Shown: positions 1 through 8,869, numbered from the stretch's first letter. The stretch: DNA of 10,425 nt from Podila epigama (GCA_015679605.1 JAAAVE010000752.1:1-10425); one strand, 5' to 3'. The notes: generated from the sequence alone by a model not told the origin. Numbers and translations are program-made.

Positions 1-228
1 GCCTCCACCTGTTCTCTCACACACATGAGCGCGCGATGAGTTTTTTTACTTATTTTTTTTCCATTTCATGCTCTTGGGCTAGTGTCATCCGGGGACATGC
101 TCAATGCTATGTCTAAACCGGATAAAGTTGAAGCTTATGTAGTCTTATTTTTGAGCTTGCTGGACACATGTCAACTAAATCGAGATCACTCCACGTCTTG
201 ACCTTGCATTTCATGTAACAAATGTACA

Positions 229-248
229 ACACACACACACACGCACAC
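229..248. repeat. (AC)n microsatellite
   Basis: About ten AC dinucleotides with one G interruption. It is simple-sequence DNA with no visible coding role. Confidence 0.85.
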
Positions 249-347
249 AACGATATTACTGGTGCCCATACTCGCGATTTCGTTGGGTCCCATGGCTAAA
301 GATGCTTTTTAGTTTTCTTTGTTGCTGTTGTTGTTATTCTTCTCCTG

Positions 348-373
348 TTTTTTTTTTTTTTTTTTTTTTTTTT
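348..373. repeat. Poly(T) run of 26
   Basis: An uninterrupted run of 26 T, flanked by TTG/CTG-rich sequence. Poly(dA:dT) tracts of this kind disfavour nucleosomes in fungal promoters, but it lies 1.1 kb from the nearest start codon. It could equally be a slippage-prone repeat. Confidence 0.85.
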
Positions 374-1257
374 GATGTTGCTGTTGTTCACTTGTCATCT
401 CCGTCAACATTTTCGTTCTCCTTGGTATCTCGTTTTCCCAATGTAGTCATCATATTGCCACCAACACCCCACTACAAGTCTTCATGGCGCTTATTGCGTT
501 ACACCAAGCGGACACATGGGTACACAAGGGATCACAAAGGAACACAGACCAAGTTGGATTCCGGGGGGGAACATACTTTTCCTGCAAGGAGGTTTTTTTA
601 ATGGTAATACATATTTGTTGTCAAGTATTGTTGTACAAGATAATAACGGGGGTGAAGGGACTTGGGATCCCGTTTGGTTGCACCGTACATTCTCCTTCCC
701 ATTTTTCCAACTTTTTTTTTTTCTCCTTGTCCATGTTGCCCTTTATTGCCATCATTCTTGTGGTTCTGCTGGCTGTTGGAATAGTCCACAACGAGGGGGG
801 GGAAAGCCATTAGTATTATTATTAATATTATTATTTTGTTGCACTGAAGAAGAATGAATCCGTTAGTCTTTGTCGCTTGGCAATTACTTCCCACACTCGT
901 CTTCTTCTCTTTCTCTCTCTCTTTTTTTCCTGTCTTTTTCTTCTTTCCGTCGAGCACATCCTCCCATCGTCCTCGTCACACTTTGACAAGTAATTTACAC
1001 ACACAAACACGCCATCTTCATTCAACCACCGCCACAACGCATTGCGCTAAACTTCACAGTAGCAACATATTCAACACGGTGTTATCACGACCATCAAGCA
1101 AGCAAGTATAACTTAAAGACGATTCAACTCCAGGAAATAATAATAATAAATAATTTAATACATCCACGTAAGTTCATACAGAAAACCCCCCATCTTGGTT
1201 CTCTGAGAAAAAAAAAGGTAGAAAGTAGCATAGTCACGACTAGAGTTGGTGAACTTC

Positions 1258-1293
1258 ATGAGGGCACCTCGCGACAGTGGCACAGCGACCTGA
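1258..1293 (+). other. Possible upstream ORF of the PH-domain gene (11 codons)
   Basis: An ATG at 1258 opens an 11-codon frame that ends in TGA at 1291-1293, about 156 nt before the PH-gene start. It would lie in the 5' leader if the transcript begins upstream of it, for example in the pyrimidine-rich block near 900-950. Translation or regulation by it is inference only; the transcription start is unknown. Confidence 0.25.
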
Positions 1294-1449
1294 AGATTAT
1301 CATCAAAGGTCTTTTTTTCACAATACACGCAACGCCTACTTTCCAAAAACCCCCACCATTCACCCATCCACTAAAAAACAGCCCCTCTTCGTTCATCCAA
1401 CTATCCAATAGTTAACTAAACGCGTCCGTCCTATTGTCAGGGCTAGACC

Positions 1450-4400
1450 ATGCCATTATCAGATACCTCCTCTCCATCCTCTCACTCACTCCTCCTGCCA
1501 GGCAACCACGTTTCTCAGTCATTGACAGGGCGCTCAACTGGTGAACGCATACGCTGTATCAGCAATCAGCTCCAAGCAAAGGCCTCCACACCTTTATCAT
1601 CCACATCACCATCTCATTCATACCATCCATCATCCCCTACATCCACAACCCAACCTTCCTCATCCACTTTTGCAATGCTCCAGTCAAAGTTCGAGCCCAA
1701 CTCGTTTCTTCCCACAGACTCATATCCTCCTCAACCAAATGCAGTGAACAGGACCAACAAAATGCATTCCCATGGAGCATTCACTTTGCAATCGCCACCA
1801 TCGGTTGTCGTCTCTACAACAGATCCAGGAAGAGATTACCAAAAAAGAGGCACCCACGATACGACGCGCCTCAACAATAAAGTTGGACCCCTTTCTTTGG
1901 AAATCACACCCCAAAGTCAATTCCTTGAAGAACTAGCATCTCATCACAAAGACGAATCGCTTGTCGAGGCGGTGCTAGCTGTCATGGAACCATCTAAAGA
2001 TTACACCAATGACCAACCACTCGACCAGACTACCACCACCGCCACTATCGAATCCAAACCTACATCGTCTACACAAGCCATGTGGGAAATGCCCATGGCA
2101 CAATGTCAAGACGGCCAAAGCACTGAAAGTGCTACCGGGAACATTTGGCCAATATCACCCTTGGAGACCTCTATGGGACGACATGACGAGACCCAAATAA
2201 CGGTTACCAATGAGATTGACTCGGCTATACCTGAATCATCTGTGCCAACGCAAGGTCAGGTAGACTCTGCTGCCTCAAGTGAGCCCTCACCAACCGAGCC
2301 TAATCCAGAGCAGACGTTTGAGAAATGGACACCACCCCCGTCGACTCCACGGACGGTCCCACAAGGCTATCAATGTCCAAACCTGCCTCAACGACCCCTC
2401 GGAAGATTCCCTATTCCTCGATTACTGCTAAGAAAACAGTCATTGCCCTTTCTCTTTCGTAGCGACCCTATGAACCTTTCACCACAGCCGCACGCCGTTC
2501 CACGCGAGGCTCCACGAAGAGCATCGACGGACGGAACGACAAGAAGTGTCGACATGACTGAAGTAGGAAGCACCACCGTTGTACGGAATGCTGTCTCCTG
2601 CGACATACCGCGCCAGTCCATTGGGCCTCCGGACCCTATCCCAGCACACTACCAGCATCTGCAACAACAAAAACAAAATCGACGACGATCCTTACTATTA
2701 TTCAGACATCGCTTGCATGGTGAAGACAATATCGACCGTGCGAATGAACGAGTCACCTCATCTCCGACTTCAAACCAACCAGAAACCGAACAATGCAACC
2801 GCCCTCGCAGTTCTATGGAAGACTCTGTTTGGCGACGCCGCTCGTCCTCACCAAGTATGGAAATATCGCTCACATGGGGCCGCCTGCTGTCAGCGATTTT
2901 TGTCTCGGGTGACCTTAGTGACCATGAAAATGACCATGATCCAGAGGAAGGAGAACACGAAGATGGTGCCGCCTATGATTCCGAACAGGATGAGGATAAT
3001 CGAGGAACACGTGATAATAGTCACCAACGCGCCATTCATGGCCGCACTGAGGAGGAGGAAGAAGAGGGTGCGTCATGCCAAGAGATACAACGACAATTAC
3101 ACGCAATTGAGCAATCACTCCTCTATATCCCAAAAGACAACCAACATCGAGAAGGCATCCACCCAATATTCCCACAGCAGCGTCTGTACTTTCACGCAGA
3201 GAGGCTTGAACATCAGACAACGACAACGACGACAACAGCAATCACAGCATCAGCAGAAACAGCTGACAAGATCCCTTTGTCAGTTCTGGCTCTATCTCCT
3301 CCGCCTTCGTATTGGGAGGCCACAAAAAAGTACCAAAACTGGTCTCATCAAATAACTACTCCAATTCAAGAACCCGGTTCGGAGACCTTGCCACGTTACA
3401 GCTGCACTGTCTTCAAAGAGGGTTGTCTCAACATCAAGACCGAGTTTGTAGAAAACTGGCGACCTTACCGCCGACCATGGAAGTAAGTAGGACGGAAAAA
3501 AGCACGCATTTTTCTTTTTTCTTTGTTGAAAATTGTTTGAATCGTTATTATAATATGCTCATTGCTTCCATGTTTATACATTCTCGTAAAATGTTTTACA
3601 AAAAATACTCTTTGCAAAAGGCGCACTTTTGCACATCTCCGGGGGACCTCTTTACGTTTATATGATGTCGATGCACACGATATCCCAAAAGTTCATGTCC
3701 GTAATATCAGTCTCCAGATGGCGCAATGCGAGTTCACAAACGATTCAAAGAGACCACATACGATCCGAATTCGAGCCTGTGATCGTACAATCGTCTTGGA
3801 ATGTAAAGATCGAATTGACGCCTGGACATGGCTCGAACATTTTCAGGCAGCAGCGAATATCGCTACAAGTCTCGAGCACCGACGTATGCCTACTTTTCAT
3901 ACCTCACCTCGTTCCAATGCGACGCCAAGGACAGCGTCTGCGACAGCATCTCCAACAACGGACACAGAAGAAGCATCAGTTGAAACATCGACAACAACAT
4001 TGGCTTCTATGATGACCAACCAGCAAGAATTGTTGACCTCACGCCGCTCAAGCGCATCCTCGACTACATCTTCCTCTTCTTCTTGTACTGGGATCAACCA
4101 GCGCGAACGCCGTCAGAGCCAGGTCCTACAGAGTTCCGATGACGCAGACTCTTTGTCAGCACCAACCTCCTTGTCATCTTCTCAAGTCACTCGCCAACAA
4201 CAACTGCAGCAGTTCCTACAAGAGCATCAGGAACAAACCCTTGAACAACAACGACTGGCCGATTTACATCAACTCCAGCAACGTCAGTTGCAAACGGCTG
4301 TCCAACAACAACCCCCACTTCCTTCGGGCGAGCAGACCGGACCCATGTCCTCATCCTCATCCTCATCCTCCTCAACGTCACCGGTCTCTTCCTCCTCTTC

Positions 4401-4494
4401 AGGGCCATCTCTTGCCACAGGAGCCTCTCGACGGAAAAGCAGAATTTTCCTTTCCAGCTCATCCCTTCTATCCAAGCTCATAAGCGTCTCGTAG
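1450..4494 (+). CDS. Large PH-domain protein, two exons (968 aa)
   Basis: Exons are 1450-3482 and 3621-4494. GTAAGT at 3483 and AAAAG at 3619-3620 rejoin Lys678 in frame. The single recognisable domain is a pleckstrin-homology fold at about residues 647-762. It opens with LPRYSCTVFKEG, has a basic stretch at 671-679 (RPYRRPWKR), a strand LRGTSLRLYDVD, and a C-terminal helix with the conserved Trp at 748 (DAWTWLEHF). PH domains bind phosphoinositides or proteins, so a cortical or membrane role is likely (inference). The first 640 residues are Ser/Thr/Pro/Gln-rich and disordered, with an acidic block near 500-545 and several RRxS sites. A PPSY motif (618-621) just before the domain could bind WW proteins. 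After the domain come Ser runs and a Gln-rich, probably coiled segment (867-908). The ATG at 1450 has A at -3 and an in-frame TAG at 1444. I know no specific name for it. Confidence 0.85.
3483..3620 (+). other. Intron within the PH domain
   Basis: A 138-nt, T-rich, phase-2 intron. The donor is a perfect GTAAGT. The acceptor is AAAAG, poorer than the usual YAG, but it is the only nearby AG that restores the frame. The join gives RRPWK-RTFAHLRG, which reads straight from PH strand 2 into strand 3. Without splicing the protein would stop at codon 679 and lose most of the domain. Confidence 0.85.
4348..4374 (+). repeat. (TCCTCA)n repeat coding for poly-Ser
   Basis: In-frame TCC/TCA codons repeat in the C-terminal tail of the PH protein and give a run of about ten Ser (residues 921-929 and flanks). 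Two further Ser runs, at about 825-832 and 934-938, use mixed codons. The complementary strand reads as Glu/Asp repeats, which explains an acidic antisense frame here. Confidence 0.7.
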
Positions 4495-4714
4495 GTCGCG
4501 TGTCCGACTTTAGAAAGAGTGAAGCATATGGTCAAGTCAGCAATGGCTCAGCCCCTTTAGGTCATAAGAAGATTCCATGCAATAATTCTCCGTCATTTCA
4601 AAAAAACAAACACATATACACATTCATAGACAAAAATGTTCTTTTACTATGGCATTGGCATGGAGTCAAGTAATAAATAAATAAAAACACCTGAAAAAAA
4701 AAGAGGAAAAAATA
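4495..4714. other. Convergent 3' intergenic region
   Basis: 220 bp separate the stop codon of the PH gene (4492-4494) from that of the IQ gene (complement of 4715-4717). The + strand carries three overlapping AATAAA hexamers in 4672-4685, a good polyadenylation region for the PH transcript, followed by an A-rich run. I see no AATAAA on the - strand, so the IQ transcript probably uses a weaker signal and its 3' UTR may overlap that of the PH gene. Confidence 0.65.
4672..4685 (+). terminator. Polyadenylation signal cluster (three AATAAA)
   Basis: Three overlapping AATAAA hexamers start at 4672, 4676 and 4680, about 180 nt after the PH-gene stop. A-rich sequence follows at 4693-4712. The position and repetition suit a fungal efficiency/positioning element. 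The cleavage site itself cannot be read from sequence. Confidence 0.5.
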
Positions 4715-7393
4715 TCATCCAGAAAAGTATTGGCCAGGTCCAACAGAGGTAAGACTGTTGAGTCTCAGAGTAAGTTCCCGCACAAGCCCTTCAAGTCTGT
4801 CATTGTTAATCCGTAGAGTATCGACTTCAGCTTGCATGTACTCAAAGTCATCTGCAGAGACATACTTTTTGGCATTATTCTCTGTCGCCGCCGCCGCCGC
4901 AGCAGCACCAGCACTTGGCGGGAACCCGCCTGTCACTGTCGAAGGTGACACTGGTATATATTGGTTGGCTGCAGCGTGGAAGCGGAAGAGTTGATTGGCA
5001 TCCATGGTCAATGGCCGACCACTTTGTCCCTGTTGTTGGAGTGCCTGCTGTGGTTGCCCTCCGTACATGGAATGTGGACGGCCATTCATGCCAGCAACGA
5101 CATTCTCTGGAACAGAGGTCGCATTTGCCATAGTAGGTGAGTATGATGCTGGGAAGGCCTTTGGAAAGTTTTGGGTTGGGGATGAAGGCTGCGATGAAAT
5201 AGAGTGCGAACGACCATGCGTCATATTCACGCCAGCGCCATGGCTGTGGATGCTGCCGACACTTCCACGATGCGCCTGGACATGCATTGGGATGGGCGAG
5301 TCTACCATAGGCAAGGGGTTATTGCTGCCATGCATTCCACTGACAAGAGTCGCCTCCGAAGCCGAACTTGTCTGCTGTACCCCACTTGTCCTTCGCGACC
5401 CTGCGTTCTGAAGGGCCATACTCGACCTTTTTGATTTTACCCGTTCAATCCTGTTACCATCTTCGTCATATTGAACTTCATAATCTTCATCCTCCTCTTC
5501 ATCTTCCGATCCACTCTCATCGTGACCAAATGTCAAGGCTCGGACCTGCTTTTCAACCCTACAGATGATGAACGAAGGGAAAAAAAAAGTAGTTGATAAG
5601 TACTATTGCCCATTGACTGTACAATCAAGACACAATGAAGCGCGACTGTATATAATCATGGTGGCAAACATCCAATACAAACATAGACGTGTAACGTACT
5701 TTGTGTTAGAGGTCTTGACGATTCGAAGTTCCTCCTCTAGCTTCTGAATTCGTTCGGTCAGCCCACGCAGCTCGATCGTTGTCTGCTCGCGCTCTTCAGA
5801 CACTTGTTCATCCAGCTGCTTCAAGCCTTGCTCCAAATCCTGTTTAAGAACATCGATCTGGTCCGCCATATCTTCCATTTCTTTGTGAAGAAGCTCCTGA
5901 GCTTCATGTAACGGCAAGCTGTTCTCTTCTAGCGCAAGAATTCGTCCCTGAAGATACTGTAGTTTGATCGACACCCGCCCGAATGCCTTTTGGATCTTTA
6001 GATTCCTGAAACGTAATTGTTCAACTCCTAGACGTGTATCTAATACTCGGGTGCGGTATCCCCGCCTTGTGGTCATATCGTGTTGTTATCTCGTTAGTCA
6101 CTTTTGACATGGGAAATATCCAGAGAATATCAAAGGACGGAAAAAACAAGAAAATATGTTAATCCCCATACCATGCGGCTTGGATAATGGTTGCTGCAAT
6201 CATGCCATCCAGGTATATTTGGACCCGCTTCCGGACCAAGTATCCTCTTGATACAGCTTGCAGTTTTATGGTGGCTATCAACTCCTTTTGGGCTATGAAG
6301 AATTCAGGCACAAGAGAAAAGGAGGCAATACCCATCAGACCATATGAACATAAAATGATGTAGTAATATACATACACATACAGTCTGATCGTCTAGATTA
6401 TGCATTTTACCTCCGAGATCCGGTGTAACAAGAAGCGATGGTCTGGGAGAACTGATTTGTTCACAGGACTGGTGTAACTCTGAGCGTGTCAAATACTTGA
6501 CCTTTTTGTATGTACGGGACGGATTTCTGTGCCATGAGAACACCCGTTGCTTCTTGAGTTCCCGTCGGACCTAACGTCATCCAAGGAGTGAGAGACATTC
6601 AGTTATGGTCGTTATGGTCGTTATGATAGTTTAGTGCAAGAAAGAGAGAAAGAGGCAAACAACATTGTGGGACGGGAAGAGGTATCATCTCGATTGAAAA
6701 AAAAATGTCCAGATGTGTCCCTTGTTTGTTCAGTATAGATGTATGTACATACCAGACATCCCCTCCACCATGCTTGGATCAAGATGGTGGCTGGCTCGTA
6801 TTGTTCAATCTGCAATTGCACTAGTCCGCGCATAAATTTCCGCATCTCCCGCACTTGCTTCTGTAGCTTGGTCACCTTGTGCTGCAGGATTGGGATTTCA
6901 TCCCCTTCTATTCAAGAGAACGTAGGTATAGCGTACGTGTGAGAGGGGGGGCAATACCTTGAACACAAGAAATACAAACAAATAAACAAAAACGCAAACA
7001 TACCATCCGAGTATCCCTCAAGATAGACTTGCTCTTCTTGGTCATCAATGGGAAAGAACTCTGTCGTAGATGACAGGTACATGCCATCGTTTGGGTTCTG
7101 GTCGACATCGATGTGAGATTCAGAGACAAAAGATCTTTGCTCTACAAAGGACACATCCTGCTTCTGAGAGTGTCGACTTTTTTCATTGTCAAGTTGCATA
7201 GACCTGTTGTAATCTCGGCTCAGCTAAAGACAGTAGCGTGCAAACAGAAAGAAGACAGGAAGAAAAAATAATGAAGAATATGTCAGCATACTTTGACTCC
7301 TATTATTATACTTTGCCCACCAAGTAATGCATGTGTGCCTCGCGTGGGAGAACTTACGTTTGATCGTTGGTTTGCATGTGGTGTAAGAAGCAT
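4715..7393 (-). CDS. Triple-IQ-motif coiled-coil protein, seven exons (about 633 aa)
   Basis: Exons in transcript order are 7393-7358, 7223-7004, 6907-6753, 6570-6411, 6292-6172, 6065-5700 and 5558-4715. All joins use GT-AG and stay in frame. Three IQ motifs, the calmodulin/light-chain-binding helices with pattern IQxxxRGxxxR, are visible: IQAWWRGCLVRRELKKQ (129 on), LQAVSRGYLVRKR (201 on) and IQAAWRGYRTR (227 on). A short coil precedes them, a long heptad-like coiled coil spans about 246-360, and an acidic segment starts near 366. A Ser/Gln-rich tail follows, with an RRTSG kinase-type site and an Ala run, then a second coiled coil at about 590-622. There is no myosin head, kinase or DIL domain, so calmodulin-dependent scaffolding is inference. 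The N-terminus is uncertain: an in-frame alternative starts at 7470 and uses an acceptor 5 nt downstream, giving 657 aa. No name recognised. Confidence 0.78.
6571..6752 (-). other. Intron 3 of the IQ gene, with a 9-bp tandem repeat
   Basis: At 182 nt this is the longest intron of the gene. It splits the first IQ motif (IQAWWRGCL / VRRELKKQ) in phase 0. The donor is GTATGT and the acceptor GTTAG. Near its 3' end, 6602-6625 (+ strand) holds 2.7 copies of GTTATGGTC, so the transcript carries CATAAC three times close to where a branch point is expected. A poly(T) run sits mid-intron. Confidence 0.75.
7224..7357 (-). other. Intron 1 of the IQ gene, with paired acceptors
   Basis: The donor GTAAGT follows position 7358. 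The transcript then reaches a pyrimidine-rich tract ending in CTTTAG, with a second AG (CTGAG) 5 nt later. The first AG is the better match and is used in the model given here, with start codon 7393. The second AG is needed if translation starts at 7470. The two choices differ in frame. Confidence 0.6.
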
Positions 7394-8052
7394 TGACTGG
7401 TTCCCAGAGATGTCTCGCGCTCCTGCTTGTGGGGCATGGAAAGGGAGTTCATATTAGCACGGAGATCCATGCATAACTACTGTCAATAAGCAAGCAAGCA
7501 AAACAAGCATTCATACCCATTCAGCATTTTCTCTTCCTCCAGCATATTTTCACATCATTTTAGCATTGTATCATACCACATCTTGGCATTTCTCTTCTTT
7601 TCTATATGAAAAGTTATATTCATTAAAAAAAATGTATCTAGTCAACCATTTCCATCGGACTATTTACATATAAACCAAAACCAATCTGTTTATTTTTTTT
7701 TATATTTTTTTGGTTGTTCATGATGAAAAGTTGGTTGAATTGTACGATAGTATGAATTGAATGAGAGGTATCATGGAGCAAGTTGAATGGGCTTCGATCG
7801 TACCTTGACACAAGTTGAGAATGTTTGTATCATTTAATTAAGAGACGATAGCACAGCAAAAGTGTCCGGTCTTTGTGGGGCTGAATAGAACCTGATGTCC
7901 TTTTACAGTTCAGGATGACTAAAAATGGAGATTCAAACAACAATAACACTGAAAAAACCACCAAACAAACAGCCCACAGCGCTTGTCATACTGAGGCGCT
8001 ATGCCCGTGCGTTGTGTGTCCAGGGCGAGTGCTATTTGTAGAAAGCCCGATC

Positions 8053-8058
8053 CTTGGC
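8053..8058 (-). promoter_or_regulatory. PacC-type core site (CTTGGC)
   Basis: Matches GCCARG, the core recognised by PacC/Rim101, on the - strand. It lies 1.15 kb before the pacC ATG and about 660 bp before the IQ start, so it could serve either gene. Occupancy is unknown. Confidence 0.3.
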
Positions 8059-8389
8059 GTGGCAAGTGACAATTGATTTTGTCACTGTGCATGATATGGT
8101 CCAACTACTCCAATTGCAATGAAAAGTGAGCATGTCCAATCATGGGTTGCAAATATGACGGACGAAAGGAAGGCTGAAGGGGTCATACAGAAGTTGAGGA
8201 ATGAAAAGAAAAACACAAAGCCCTAACGATGATCGGATTGTTTGACCTGCATAATGCAATCAATGTTCATGTTCTTATTTTGAATTGATAGGGGTATTGC
8301 CGTTACACCTGTGAGAAATGTCAGGTTGAAGGAACTCCCAATTGATCAAGGTAGATCCGAGTTATTGGAAATATGGGACGCGTGGTATG

Positions 8390-8408
8390 GCCAGGGGGTT
8401 CAGCCAGG
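8390..8408 (+). promoter_or_regulatory. Two PacC-type core sites (GCCAGG)
   Basis: GCCAGG at 8390-8395 and again at 8403-8408, 13 bp apart in the same orientation. Both fit GCCARG with R = G. They lie about 800 bp before the pacC ATG. Confidence 0.35.
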
Positions 8409-8585
8409 GATGAAGATTGAGCACACATGTCATGTCATACCTGTCATTACCGCTGTGCTTGATACATGTACAAGTTAACAAAAGCGGTGCAAATGGGATG
8501 GAGTTTAATTTTGCAGGACATTGAGGGTTGTTCAACACTTCTGATGGTCTTGGTATTGTTGGCAGACCAGTTAGACCAGCTGAGG

Positions 8586-8591
8586 CTTGGC
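8586..8591 (-). promoter_or_regulatory. PacC-type core site (CTTGGC)
   Basis: GCCAAG on the - strand, about 615 bp before the pacC ATG. Confidence 0.35.
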
Positions 8592-8631
8592 CACATGGGT
8601 CGGCGTTCGGGTGAATGTCGATGACATGGAG

Positions 8632-8697
8632 CGTGTGTGTCAGTGAGAGTGAGCGAGTGAGCGAGTGAGTGAGTGAGTGGGAGTGGTCGAGTGAGGG
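8632..8697. repeat. GT and GTGA/GAGC simple repeat
   Basis: A short GT run passes into imperfect GTGA, GAGC and GAGT units. Read on the - strand it gives SLTH/LTHS-like repeats in several frames, which are not genes. Confidence 0.8.
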
Positions 8698-8720
8698 AGG
8701 CACTTGAACCGACAAGATAC

Positions 8721-8731
8721 CTTGGCTTGGC
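8721..8731 (-). promoter_or_regulatory. Overlapping pair of PacC-type core sites
   Basis: CTTGGCTTGGC reads on the - strand as GCCAAGCCAAG: two GCCAAG cores in tandem sharing one base. It lies about 475 bp before the pacC ATG. It is the strongest single candidate site in the region. Confidence 0.5.
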
Positions 8732-8842
8732 ATTCGTTAGACTCACATTTGAAGTGTGTGTGTGTGCTGAAGAGAAGAGAAGGGGGGCTCTGCGGAGGAT
8801 TCAGTAAATCGAAAGGGGGAGAGAAAATATAATCAGGCAAAT

Positions 8843-8869
8843 AAAAAAAAAAAAAAGCCAAGACCCAAT
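8843..8869 (+). promoter_or_regulatory. Poly(A) - GCCAAG - CCAAT promoter cluster
   Basis: A run of 14 A (8843-8856) abuts GCCAAG (8857-8862), a perfect PacC core, and a CCAAT box follows two bases later (8865-8869). A nucleosome-excluding A tract beside activator sites is a usual fungal promoter layout. It lies about 335 bp before the pacC ATG, followed by CA/CT-rich sequence typical of a transcription start region. Proximal promoter function is inferred from this order. Confidence 0.45.

Larger units (their letters stand above)
1..1449. other. Intergenic region and leader upstream of the PH-domain gene
   Basis: I find no gene here with good support. Longer open frames on either strand translate to runs of Phe, Ser, Lys or Arg from T-, CT- or A-rich tracts and have no domain. 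A short frame ending at 199-201 could be the last exon of a gene entering from the left (see findings). The stretch holds a CA microsatellite, a 26-nt T run, TTA/AAT-rich patches near 811-837 and 1138-1150, and a pyrimidine-rich block at about 899-950 of the kind common near fungal transcription starts. A CCAAT pentamer lies at 1405-1409, 41 nt before the PH-gene ATG. One short upstream ORF (1258-1293, 11 codons) would lie in the leader if transcription starts before it. Confidence 0.6.

Noticed and set aside
302-957. Several 70-120-codon frames on both strands
   Set aside because: All are driven by poly-T, CT and AG tracts (Phe, Lys, Arg, Glu runs) and overlap each other.
1155-1367. A 70-codon - strand ORF (begins MGEWWGF)
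   Set aside because: It has ordinary composition but no domain, no partner exons and lies across the probable leader of the PH gene. There is not enough support to annotate it.
2579-3355. A 258-codon open frame on the + strand inside exon 1 of the PH gene
   Set aside because: It is in a different frame from the domain-bearing ORF, has no domain and is rich in repeats caused by CAA/ACA/ACG codons of the real frame. It is treated as a shadow.
4187-4535. Acidic - strand open frames opposite the PH gene tail
   Set aside because: The Glu/Asp and Arg/Met repeats are the complement of TCC/TCA serine codons. There is no independent support.
4715-7393. Calling the IQ gene a class V myosin or a myosin fragment
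   Set aside because: No motor (P-loop, switch) sequence and no DIL domain are present, and the exon chain begins only about 130 residues before the first IQ motif.
8362-8861. Overlapping - strand open frames of about 70-120 codons
   Set aside because: Much of each is SLTH/LTHS repeat from the GTGA simple sequence, and the frames overlap one another. No domain and no splice structure were found.
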